A DNA stretch of 15,704 nt from JASSUD01 sp031963045 (GCA_031963045.1 JASSUK010000041.1:1-15704); one strand, 5' to 3'; shown: positions 8,323 to 15,044, counted from the stretch's first letter. The notes: generated from the sequence alone by a model not told the origin. Numbers and translations are program-made.

Positions 8323-10050
8323 CTAGCTAGAGGTAATATCGAAATCATTGCGCTCTACAAAACTATCCGCTATTTTTTGCATAGGCATATAGCGATATTG
8401 CACCTTGGCAATTGGATAATCTCCTGGCACGACTAAATAGCCTGCCATATCAGGTAGGGTTAGAATTTCCGAAGGCAGGACAATGTCACGCATCGCTCGT
8501 CGTGCAGAAACACTTACGCCATCTCGATGCGAATTGAGACCATAGTTCAAGGTTTCTTCTTTTTCATCCATTTCCATTTGCCCCATGAGTTCGGCCATCA
8601 TCTTCGCTGCTGCGCCATCGGTGACCCGTAGCAATAACTTGGTTTGGCAACTTGAAATGATGGTTTTGGCTATATCACGCCCATAGGTTGCATAAAACTG
8701 TGGAAGGTCTTGCATGCCCAACGCAAAACACAAACCATATTTGCGCGTATTGGTTACCGCCAATTTCAGAATGTCGAGCTTTTGCAGCGTGAGTAATTCA
8801 TCCAGGCTAAACCAAAGGCGTTCTTTATGGATGGGGTCTAAATCGAGCACTGCTTTGATAGCAATATCCACCCACAGCGAAAGCACAGGTTTGAGTGCTT
8901 CACGTATCGCTTCGCGGGCAGTGATAAACATCCAAGAATCGCTTTCTTCCTGTATCCATTTCCGAATCGAAAAGGGTTCTCCTTCATCGTGCAAAAAGCG
9001 AAAAGACTCTAATTGATTTTGTACCGTCATCTTAATAGACATGCCTGTACGTTCAGTCAGGGGATCTACATAGGTGGCGCCTGGGGTGCCTTGCAGGAGC
9101 GTGTACATTTCTTGCAAATTACTGTTGGCAATGGCCTGATACAAATCTCGGTTAGTGCGTTGTCCCTTCTCTCCTAAAACACGAAAAACTTCTTTGAGCA
9201 CCATACGCCCCGCTTTTGCCCAGAATGGGTCTGCTTCAGCGGGGTCAGGAATCAAGCCATTAGCGATATTGTCGAAATGATAGTCTTTGGCTACTTCATG
9301 CCAAATATTCCAATTTGGGCTTCTAGCATCGAGCGGATTCATTAAGATATCTTTGCCTTCTCGATAGAAAGCCTGCGTGTATTCTCCGGTAGGGTCATAC
9401 ACAATCATGCGCTTTCCGCGTGCGCGGATTTGTTTCATCAGCGCAAAAAACTGTTGGGATTTGCCCGTACCGGGTGCGCCGCAAAATAAGGTGTGGAGTG
9501 TTTCAGAGCTGCGGCGCATAGGAACGCCTGAAATAAGATAATCGCTTGCATCCGAACGCGATCGTAGTAATTTCGCTAATTCGTGACCTTCGACCAGTTG
9601 CGCGCCACGCAATCGTTTATCCGTTATTTTTTGCTTACCGTGGCGCCACCAATACAAACTGACCAGCAATGCAATACCTATAGCCATCCACAGGCCCCAC
9701 AGGCTGCCCCTTTTCAGTTTCTGCAGCGCTACCGCCGTTATCCCATTGGTCAGCCGCCTCACTTCTTCTGCTTCTAGCTGATAGAGCCTGCCATTGATAT
9801 TTAGATCTATCTTGTTGTCAGACATGAAGAAAGCATCGAGCGTATACGCGAGTGCATGGCGCTCTAAAGCGTATTTTTCATTGGCTGTCGTAGTTTTCCA
9901 GAAATAAATACCAGTGGTTGCCATACCGGATAGCACAGCCACAATAAGAATCGCTTTTATCGCTGTCAGAAAAAATCGGGCTTGATTCAGCCATAGCTCT
10001 GTGCCACGCGAAAAACTACCTATATTGCCTCGACCTTCCCGTTTAGCCAT
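8323..10050 (-). CDS. traD: type IV secretion coupling protein, TraD/TrwB type
   Basis: This is an inner-membrane hexameric ATPase that docks the relaxosome to the conjugation channel and helps pump DNA. Two N-terminal membrane segments lie at about residues 27-50 and 117-134, with a small periplasmic loop between them. The cytoplasmic RecA-like domain then has Walker A GAPGTGKS (191-198), a VYDPTGEY strand (217-224), Walker B LWFSLDELL (412-420) and the Gln-containing MQDLPQFYATYG motif (446-457). At 575 residues it is closer to TrwB than to the longer F TraD. It is the first gene of the minus-strand pair and lies directly upstream of the relaxase, the order traD-traI seen in F-type systems. 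GAGG sits just before the ATG (ATGGATGAGGC-ATG). No virB-like channel genes are in the window, so the channel must be encoded elsewhere. Confidence 0.93.
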   Translation of the reverse strand: MAKREGRGNIGSFSRGTELWLNQARFFLTAIKAILIVAVLSGMATTGIYFWKTTTANEKYALERHALAYTLDAFFMSDNKIDLNINGRLYQLEAEEVRRLTNGITAVALQKLKRGSLWGLWMAIGIALLVSLYWWRHGKQKITDKRLRGAQLVEGHELAKLLRSRSDASDYLISGVPMRRSSETLHTLFCGAPGTGKSQQFFALMKQIRARGKRMIVYDPTGEYTQAFYREGKDILMNPLDARSPNWNIWHEVAKDYHFDNIANGLIPDPAEADPFWAKAGRMVLKEVFRVLGEKGQRTNRDLYQAIANSNLQEMYTLLQGTPGATYVDPLTERTGMSIKMTVQNQLESFRFLHDEGEPFSIRKWIQEESDSWMFITAREAIREALKPVLSLWVDIAIKAVLDLDPIHKERLWFSLDELLTLQKLDILKLAVTNTRKYGLCFALGMQDLPQFYATYGRDIAKTIISSCQTKLLLRVTDGAAAKMMAELMGQMEMDEKEETLNYGLNSHRDGVSVSARRAMRDIVLPSEILTLPDMAGYLVVPGDYPIAKVQYRYMPMQKIADSFVERNDFDITSS

Positions 10051-10196
10051 GCCTCATCCATTTACGTTTTTTTAAGGTAGCTTGCACAACACATAACATA
10101 ATCATCAAATTGGTTAAAAAGCGTAGTTACCTAGGAATAACACCTACCTAGACTGAGTTAGAATCCAAAAAATTTAAACTAAAAATAAGGCGAATT
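10051..10196. promoter_or_regulatory. divergent intergenic region with paired TACCTAG repeats
   Basis: These 146 bp lie between two divergently transcribed genes and must hold both promoters. TACCTAG occurs twice (10128-10134 and 10145-10151), with starts 17 bp apart. The region is A+T-rich. The rightward gene has AAGG about 7 nt before its ATG. I could not pick a convincing -35/-10 pair for either direction. Confidence 0.4.
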
Positions 10197-11285
10197 ATGT
10201 CTGTTACTCCCGTCTATTCATCCTCCTCTGTTTCAGCATATGCTGGTTTAGCCTCGTCAGCAGATGAAGGAATAAACGCTATAGAAGAAAATGAAGCGCG
10301 TATTTCTACCCCGTCGCTCTTTTTTTTCCCAGAATTGATAGAAAAAATTCTACATTTCTTAATAACACCTTATGAGCCTATAAAATCTATATTAAATTTA
10401 TATGCGGCCCAACGGATAAACATAATATTTTTTGATAGTGTAGTAAATTTTTTAAAAAGCCCTAAATTTAATTCTTTAAAACTCGCTGAAAATAACATTT
10501 TTTTTCTTAAAAATATAAAAAAATTAGAAAATGATATAAATGAAGTTATAAATCATAGAGAAATGGAATATAATATAAAAAAATACCAATATTTTATTCA
10601 AAAATTCGCGCAACTTAGATATTCATGGGATGAAATAGATTATAGATGGAATTTCATGCTAAAAAGATCAAAGAATGTCTGCATCAATTTTTGTAAAAAT
10701 AAAATGCACGTAAGCTTGGATGCACTAGAAATTTTATCAAAAAGAACAAATATAGAAAATCTTTCCATCATTGCAGATATAACTTTTTCCGTCAATATAT
10801 CTGTATTTCTAAAGAATTTTAAATTTATTGTAAATAATAACAAAAATATTTCAAAAATTAATTATTTAAGTTTGCAAAAAAGTAATATCAATAATTCTTC
10901 AGCCATTCAAATCCTTGGAGAAAATTTATCAGGCATAGCCATTGTTACATTAAATTTAAGTCACAATAATAGAATATCAGATAAATACGCACCTAGTTTA
11001 GCAGAATGTATTAAAACACTTAAAATTGATAATTTACACTTAAGAGGCATTGGCATTAGCAGCGAAGGCTTACAGCACATACTTAATGCCTTACCTAAAG
11101 ATTTAAAATACTTAGATATAAGTTACAACTATATTGAACCACGTGGCATGGATTTTTTATTAGATAAATTAAGGTCATCAAAAATTGAATGTGTAGATTT
11201 AAGTGAAAATCGTCTACTTAAATACTCATCTAATTTAAAAAGCATCACAAATGAAAAAGATAAACTTATTAAACTTATATTTTGA
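10197..11285 (+). CDS. F-box-like/leucine-rich-repeat protein, candidate host-directed effector
   Basis: No specific gene is recognised. The first 35 residues are Ser/Ala-rich with no classical signal peptide. Residues about 40-85 (FPELIEKILHFL... followed by LNLYAAQ) fit a loose F-box pattern. The middle is charged and helical. From about residue 220 there are leucine-rich repeats of the ribonuclease-inhibitor style, such as LSLQKSNI, LNLSHNNRISD, LHLRGIGISSEG, LDISYNYIEPRG and VDLSENRLL. F-box plus LRR is a eukaryotic ubiquitin-ligase adaptor arrangement used by effectors of intracellular bacteria. That role here is inference. The gene is strikingly A+T-rich, with A/T-ending codons, unlike the transfer genes on both sides, and it runs opposite to them, which suggests recent insertion. 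AAGGCGAATT before the ATG supports this start. The F-box part is less certain than the LRRs. Confidence 0.8.
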   Translation: MSVTPVYSSSSVSAYAGLASSADEGINAIEENEARISTPSLFFFPELIEKILHFLITPYEPIKSILNLYAAQRINIIFFDSVVNFLKSPKFNSLKLAENNIFFLKNIKKLENDINEVINHREMEYNIKKYQYFIQKFAQLRYSWDEIDYRWNFMLKRSKNVCINFCKNKMHVSLDALEILSKRTNIENLSIIADITFSVNISVFLKNFKFIVNNNKNISKINYLSLQKSNINNSSAIQILGENLSGIAIVTLNLSHNNRISDKYAPSLAECIKTLKIDNLHLRGIGISSEGLQHILNALPKDLKYLDISYNYIEPRGMDFLLDKLRSSKIECVDLSENRLLKYSSNLKSITNEKDKLIKLIF

Positions 11286-11345
11286 TCTTAATCAAGATCG
11301 CTCCTATTTTTAGTAAATAAAGCAAGATAACCACCATCTTTTTAT
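11284..11345. terminator. two small hairpins between convergent genes, weak terminators
   Basis: GATCTT-aatc-AAGATC (11284-11299) overlaps the stop codon of the LRR gene and is followed, 7 nt later, by ATTTTT. A second stem, AAGAT (11324-11328) with ATCTT (11336-11340), runs straight into further T residues on the plus strand. The genes converge here, so terminators are expected, but both stems are short and A+T-rich. Confidence 0.4.
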
Positions 11346-11352
11346 TTCATCG

Positions 11353-11727
11353 CTAACGACTCTTTAACTGTTTTAATTTCGTTTGCGCCATATTTTGTGC
11401 TTCATAGTAGGCCTGCATATTCTTCTCTGCTACTAATTTTTTGAGTAGCTCTTCAATAGTAAAAAGAGAGAGTGCTATTTCATCAGGAGGAGCACTCTCC
11501 CTATTTTTCCAATTGGCTTGAATTTCAGCGGCTGTATATTTCAAGTTTTCTTGAATTTCAGCAGCATTTGCAGTGATTACACCACGCATAAGCAGCTGCC
11601 GAAGGTGTTCCGACACATCTAATCCATGTTGCTTTGCTTCATTAGAGTAGAAATTACGAGTAAATTCATCGAAGCGAATAGTAATGCGATTGGATTCTCC
11701 TTTTGTAATCCATTTTTTTCTTGTCAT
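11353..11727 (-). CDS. ribbon-helix-helix protein, probable relaxosome accessory factor
   Basis: Residues about 12-50 fit a ribbon-helix-helix DNA-binding fold: the beta strand NRITIRFDEF, then a helix around FYSNEAKQHG, then LDVSEHLRQLLMRG. The remaining 75 residues are polar and helical, as expected for an oligomerising tail. At 124 residues it matches the size of small relaxosome proteins such as TrwA, TraM or MobC-like factors, which bind oriT, help the relaxase nick and often repress their own promoter. That role is inferred from the fold and from position: it is transcribed away from the candidate oriT, whose direct repeats lie 39-73 bp upstream of its ATG, on the same strand as the coupling and relaxase genes. 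AGGAA lies just before the start. An antitoxin-type RHH regulator is the main alternative, but no toxin gene adjoins it. Confidence 0.72.
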   Translation of the reverse strand: MTRKKWITKGESNRITIRFDEFTRNFYSNEAKQHGLDVSEHLRQLLMRGVITANAAEIQENLKYTAAEIQANWKNRESAPPDEIALSLFTIEELLKKLVAEKNMQAYYEAQNMAQTKLKQLKSR

Positions 11728-11765
11728 TTCCTATATCTCGTAAGGGTTTGAGGATTCAATTATGG

Positions 11766-11800
11766 TTAGGTGTCTGCCGCTAATATTTTAGGTGTCTGCC
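11766..11800 (+). repeat. paired 13-bp direct repeats upstream of the RHH gene
   Basis: TTAGGTGTCTGCC is present exactly at 11766-11778 and at 11788-11800, a 22-bp period, close to two helical turns. An outer inverted pair, ATGGTTA (11762-11768) and TAACCAT (11806-11812), brackets them. Phased direct repeats next to nic are the usual binding sites for small RHH relaxosome proteins and may also form that gene's operator. Confidence 0.7.
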
Positions 11801-11833
11801 AGCTATAACCATTGTCAATAGTATGGTTCACGC

Positions 11834-11892
11834 TTGCAACCTTAGTTGCGTGGTGTGTGAGCGATTTTTAGGGGTGCGGGGATAACCCCGTG
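11834..11892 (+). other. oriT: candidate origin of transfer (oriT) with nic site
   Basis: An inverted repeat GCAAC (11836-11840)/GTTGC (11845-11849) with a 4-nt loop is followed by GTGGTGTGT (11850-11858) and then GA. In F, as recalled, the sequence 5' of nic is an inverted repeat ending in TTTGC followed by GTGGGGTGT, with nic after the last T. The two differ at one of nine bases, with the same spacing from the repeat. This puts nic between 11858 and 11859 on the plus strand. A second small hairpin, CGGGG-ataa-CCCCG (11877-11890), follows. With this polarity, higher coordinates enter the recipient first and the coupling and relaxase genes enter last, as in F. The match is from memory, not a search. 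Confidence 0.68.
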
Positions 11893-12190
11893 AATACATA
11901 AATTCGCAAAATGTATTATGCTAGGCTGTAGTGGATGATATTAATAATATGTACAAATATGAGCATTGAGTACGCACTGTTAGCTAGCAATGCATCCCAT
12001 TTTCGCATGCAGTCGATTTATTTTTTGAGCGCAGTAAGACTGCAATATCAGTAATTGAGTAGTTTTATGTCGTGGTGTTAACAGAGTTATATTCTAGTTG
12101 TGATTCTGTTAGGGTGCATGCCTCGCTCTAAGCCGCAAGCTTAAGAGATTTTGCAAAGTCAGAGTAGTACTCCATTTTTTTGAGGGCATC
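11893..12190. other. gene-free stretch on the leading side of oriT
   Basis: No convincing gene is seen here; the whole gene-free interval is 11728-12319. It holds an A+T palindrome ATATTA-a-TAATAT (11938-11950), an inverted pair TGCAGTC (12008-12014)/GACTGCA (12038-12044) and another, TAACAGA (12079-12085)/TCTGTTA (12115-12121). A second copy of CGTGGTGT, the core of the candidate nic site, lies at 12071-12078. Such features are common beside oriT (host-factor and accessory-protein sites). None is assigned firmly. Confidence 0.5.
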
Positions 12191-12241
12191 AAACTAAAAG
12201 GGCTGAGTTCTGTGCAATACAGAACTCAGCCCTTTTAGTTT
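12191..12241. terminator. perfect 22-bp-arm hairpin, bidirectional intrinsic terminator
   Basis: Positions 12191-12212 and 12220-12241 are exact reverse complements around the 7-nt loop TGCAATA. The upper stem is G+C-rich (GGGCTGAG) and the lower stem is A/T-rich, so a T-rich 3' arm (CCCTTTTAGTTT) appears on either strand. It lies about 80 bp past the stop of the minus-strand gene at 12320-13642 and separates that cargo block from the oriT region. Confidence 0.85.
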
Positions 12242-12319
12242 CAGCTGCTGCGTTACTTAAATTTTTTATGGGTTAAGTTAACCTAAATTTTATTTGCTGC
12301 CTGGCATAGCGAATTACTT

Positions 12320-13642
12320 TTATCCCAACTTTCCCATAGATTGCAAGATCTCAAGTTTACCTTCAAGCTTCGCCTTTTCTTGTTGAGCCTTTGCTAACTC
12401 TTGCTGAAGCTCTGCTCTAGCAGCCCTTTCTGCTGCAATTTCAGCATCTTTAGCAGCCAGTGTTTTCTCAAGCGCAAGAAACTCAGGACTAGGGACGCGA
12501 TCAGCTAAGACTTTGTCGAGTGTTTCTTTGATGGCATTAGTTTTATCGAAAACCTCGTTGGTTTTTTCAAGTGTTTTAGATCCAAAACCAAGCAATTCAT
12601 TTGTTCTACTAAAGATATGGGCGCCAAAGAAAGAGGACGTACGGGCTGCCGTTTCTGAGTTTTTAGCCGCAGCCTGAATTTGTGAAGAGTCCATTTTACT
12701 TTTTAAATCCTTGTGAGCGGAACGTATAGTCTCGTGGCACTGTATTAATTGCCGTGTACCAGAAGAAGCATTTTCGGCACAGGCATTTTTATAATCAGGC
12801 CAACTTTTTAGGATCCCTGCGATCATACATACTACCCAAGCAATACCTGTAAGAGCCTGGGGTAGTGCAGCAGTTATAGAGATTAATCCTAAGCAGGTGA
12901 GACTATACCAAAGTAGTGTCACCAGTGGTACCAGCACAACGCCAAATAAGACGACCCATAAAAATGCTTTGGCAGGGCTAGGCAGGCTTTTTTGAAGCTG
13001 GGTAATTTCTTTGACGATATGCTCAATCGATGGATCTAAATCACTAATTGGTTTTTGAGGATTTTGTAAGAGTGCTTCGACTGTTTGGAATATCGTATCT
13101 ACGATAGAGAGTGCTTCTTGAACCCGCTCCTGCAAAAACGCAATATGTGCTTCTTTTGCAGCCTCTAGTCCTATATTGGTAACGGAGTTTATCGAAGGCG
13201 GCACTTTTAAACCTGTCATCGTATGGCGCGCATTCTGGCAGGTATTTTTTAATGTCCTCAAACTCCCTTCACGATCCGCTATCTTCTCGCACTCTTCGCG
13301 GTCAGTATGTATTTTTTGGTCACATGCACTATAAAGCTCATTGCCTAGTGTATTTGCTTTAAAGGCCGCACCTATTTCATTATAGGAAGCGCTGTCAAAG
13401 TGAGAGGGAAGGAATGTGCTAGTACTGCCCATATCCTCTGAGTGGAAAGAGCCGGGTAGGGCAGCATAACCACGCTGTACTATCTCGAAGCTACTTTCCG
13501 ATACGTCACCCGCAACAACCATTGCCTCTTGATACGAAGGCTCAGCGCGTTGCTTGCCATTACCAGTGTAAAGCGCAACAGTAGTCACCCCAATACGGGT
13601 ATTTGAACTTGAAGAGGAAGCTGCACTAGTGGATGGATTCAA
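12320..13642 (-). CDS. serine-rich protein with membrane hairpin and C-terminal coiled coil, unknown function
   Basis: No family is recognised. Of 440 residues, the first 15 are Ser/Ala-rich (STSAASSSSS) with no signal peptide. Residues about 100-220 are polar and helical with several cysteines. A long hydrophobic block at about 225-278 reads as two, perhaps three, closely spaced membrane segments with almost no loop. About 300-380 is polar and Ser/Lys-rich. About 385-435 is a strong heptad coiled coil (AERAARAELQQELAKAQQE and onward). A tight membrane hairpin in the middle of a soluble protein recalls chlamydial Inc proteins and some type IV effectors inserted into host membranes, which is only an analogy. 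The start is TTG: AAGGAG lies 5 nt before it, and no nearby in-frame ATG is as well placed. The 22-bp hairpin downstream would end its transcript. Confidence 0.8.
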   Translation of the reverse strand: MNPSTSAASSSSSNTRIGVTTVALYTGNGKQRAEPSYQEAMVVAGDVSESSFEIVQRGYAALPGSFHSEDMGSTSTFLPSHFDSASYNEIGAAFKANTLGNELYSACDQKIHTDREECEKIADREGSLRTLKNTCQNARHTMTGLKVPPSINSVTNIGLEAAKEAHIAFLQERVQEALSIVDTIFQTVEALLQNPQKPISDLDPSIEHIVKEITQLQKSLPSPAKAFLWVVLFGVVLVPLVTLLWYSLTCLGLISITAALPQALTGIAWVVCMIAGILKSWPDYKNACAENASSGTRQLIQCHETIRSAHKDLKSKMDSSQIQAAAKNSETAARTSSFFGAHIFSRTNELLGFGSKTLEKTNEVFDKTNAIKETLDKVLADRVPSPEFLALEKTLAAKDAEIAAERAARAELQQELAKAQQEKAKLEGKLEILQSMGKLG

Positions 13643-13847
13643 AGCCTCTCCTTTTTTGCCTTTCTATGGATGGGGCAAAAAAACTATCGGTCTTGGATAA
13701 TTCTTATTTATGGACATCCGCCATATTTACCAGTAAACATCAAGCTAATGTATACAGAAAACCCCGTATAAAAGGCATCATTCTTACAAAGCTTTTTTAT
13801 CTTCTAATTTTGAATGGTAAGTTTTATGGGAGTAGGAGAGTGCTGGC

Positions 13848-13891
13848 TAAAAAAAATCCCTGCACGCCATGTTTATAGCGTTTGCAGGGAT
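13848..13891 (-). terminator. intrinsic terminator of the Rpn-like nuclease gene
   Basis: ATCCCTGCA (13856-13864) pairs with TGCAGGGAT (13883-13891). Read on the minus strand, the stem is followed at once by seven T residues (13855-13849). It begins 25 bp past the stop of the gene at 13916-14863, a textbook position, and insulates the next minus-strand gene. Positions 13643-13847 must hold that gene's promoter; no other gene is supported there. Confidence 0.88.
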
Positions 13892-13915
13892 GTACGGCGT
13901 TCTAACGTAAATAGC

Positions 13916-14863
13916 TTACTGAACTGCAGGTTTTAATGAGATATTGAGGCTTTGAGCTAAAGCTGTAATTTTGTCTTCAGTAAAGCCAGTAGCCTTAGCA
14001 ATTAAAGCTGTAGGCGCATGCGCTTTCAACAAATTTATAGCTGTTTGAACAATGCCTTGTTCAATGCCTTGTTCAATACCTTGTTCAATGCCTTTTTTTA
14101 TGCCTAGGCGTTCCATACTAGTCACATATTCCATGTTGCGCTCCTGTTCTAGTTCTTCAATATGTTGATTATAACGGTACTCTAGGTTTTCTGGCAAAGT
14201 CAAGATGCCATCGATGAAAGTATATAAATTAATAATTGCATCCCGTCCAAGGCCTTTATCGTAAAGCTTTCGCGTCAAGGCAAGCTTCGAGACATAGCGT
14301 TCTTCTGGCATAGAACGGGTTTTCAGTCCAGCTAGGTGTACAGCGACAACCGTACCAAACGGGTTGTCCATTTCCGTTAACCGGTCTTCCTGGCCTTCGA
14401 AGTCTAATAGTTTACTAATCAGAAATTGAAAATGGCAAACAGGATGGCCCCAGACTTTTTTAGTGTAATGGTCTGGCCGCCAGTTAACGCGATCATCTGC
14501 CAAGATGGCTAAGGTTAGAACAGGTAGGTCATACCGGTCATACAGTCGGTAGAAATATTGGAACAGCCGCTGTTCAAAATGCTTATCTTTTGTATTCTGG
14601 ACCTCGATATGCAAAAGAACAAGGCAATGCTGCCCGTCTAAAGACTTAACCTTGATGAGCTTGTCTACCCGCCGTGTGCTAATCATCGAGTCTGATGTGA
14701 TTTTTAGCAACTCTTGGTCGAGTACCTCATAACCTGCTGCCCAATCAATTTTTTCGGCTAGATCTGGGTAGAAAAATTGCATAAATGGCTGAAAAAACAC
14801 GTTTAGGACGTGCTTCCATGCCTCATCGGCATGGGCACGTGGATTAGTCTGGATGTCGGTCAT
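13916..14863 (-). CDS. Rpn-family PD-(D/E)XK nuclease/putative transposase
   Basis: The 315-residue protein has the layout of the Rpn recombination-promoting nuclease/putative transposase family. The N-terminal helix NVFFQPFMQFFYPDLAEKID is followed by the nuclease core with D67 (in RVDKLIKV) and the E-x-Q signature E87-V88-Q89 (in HIEVQ), then QYFYRLYDRYDLPVLTLAIL (residues 102-121). E-x-Q in place of E-x-K is usual in this family. Members are metal-dependent DNA endonucleases linked to recA-independent recombination, and more recent work ties Rpn proteins to phage defence. The C-terminal part is charged, with a Gly-Ile-Glu-Gln repeat at about 258-273, then a short helical tail. It is transcribed alone: a promoter with an overlapping palindrome lies just upstream and a strong terminator just downstream. 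No ribosome binding site stands out before the ATG. No terminal inverted repeats were seen, so it is not itself a visible transposon. Confidence 0.85.
   Translation of the reverse strand: MTDIQTNPRAHADEAWKHVLNVFFQPFMQFFYPDLAEKIDWAAGYEVLDQELLKITSDSMISTRRVDKLIKVKSLDGQHCLVLLHIEVQNTKDKHFEQRLFQYFYRLYDRYDLPVLTLAILADDRVNWRPDHYTKKVWGHPVCHFQFLISKLLDFEGQEDRLTEMDNPFGTVVAVHLAGLKTRSMPEERYVSKLALTRKLYDKGLGRDAIINLYTFIDGILTLPENLEYRYNQHIEELEQERNMEYVTSMERLGIKKGIEQGIEQGIEQGIVQTAINLLKAHAPTALIAKATGFTEDKITALAQSLNISLKPAVQ
14047..14092 (-). repeat. 12-bp coding tandem repeat in the Rpn-like gene
   Basis: Units TTGTTCAATGCC (14057-14068), TTGTTCAATACC (14069-14080) and TTGTTCAATGCC (14081-14092) follow one another, with a further partial copy at 14047-14056. 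On the minus strand they encode repeated Gly-Ile-Glu-Gln. Gain or loss of a unit changes length by four residues without a frameshift. Confidence 0.85.
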
Positions 14864-14892
14864 GAGAATGATTAGGAAGCGAGTAAAAAATT

Positions 14893-14920
14893 CTTATATT
14901 AATGGACATATCATGTCCAA
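14893..14920 (-). promoter_or_regulatory. candidate promoter with overlapping palindromic operator upstream of the Rpn-like gene
   Basis: On the minus strand TTGGAC (14915-14920) and TATAAG (14893-14898) are 16 bp apart, a plausible -35/-10 pair about 30 bp before the ATG at 14863. A perfect palindrome, TGGACAT-atc-ATGTCCA (14903-14919), covers the -35 box and spacer, as a repressor site would. Both boxes are inferred from consensus only. The rest of the 232-bp gap (14864-15095) shows nothing else except the inverted repeat at 15007-15044. Confidence 0.5.
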
Positions 14921-15006
14921 GAAATATGCCGTATGGTCTTTGTTGCAAGATACAACCAGGTCCCCTTTCAAAGAGCAGGCTACTAAAGGAAATAGTATTG
15001 GCACCA

Positions 15007-15044
15007 TGCTAGTGCAAGACAGATTGATCTTGCTTGCACTAGCA
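15007..15044. repeat. 12-bp inverted repeat between minus-strand genes
   Basis: TGCTAGTGCAAG (15007-15018) and CTTGCACTAGCA (15033-15044) are perfect reverse complements with a 14-nt loop. On neither strand does a T-tract follow the 3' arm, so it is not a standard terminator despite lying downstream of the gene at 15096-15407. An RNA-end stabiliser, a factor-dependent terminator or a protein site are possible. Confidence 0.6.

Noticed and set aside
11728..12319. Replication origin (iterons) in the gene-free region
   Set aside because: Only two copies of the 13-bp direct repeat are present and no replication initiator gene is in the window. The relaxosome reading fits better.
13633..13878. 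81-residue plus-strand open frame between the membrane-hairpin gene and the Rpn-like gene
   Set aside because: It overlaps the TTG start and promoter region of the minus-strand gene and runs through the minus-strand terminator hairpin. Its composition does not look like a protein.
13916..14863. Insertion sequence around the transposase-like gene
   Set aside because: No terminal inverted repeats or target duplications were found flanking it, and it has its own promoter and terminator. Rpn proteins are often labelled transposases without being part of an insertion sequence.
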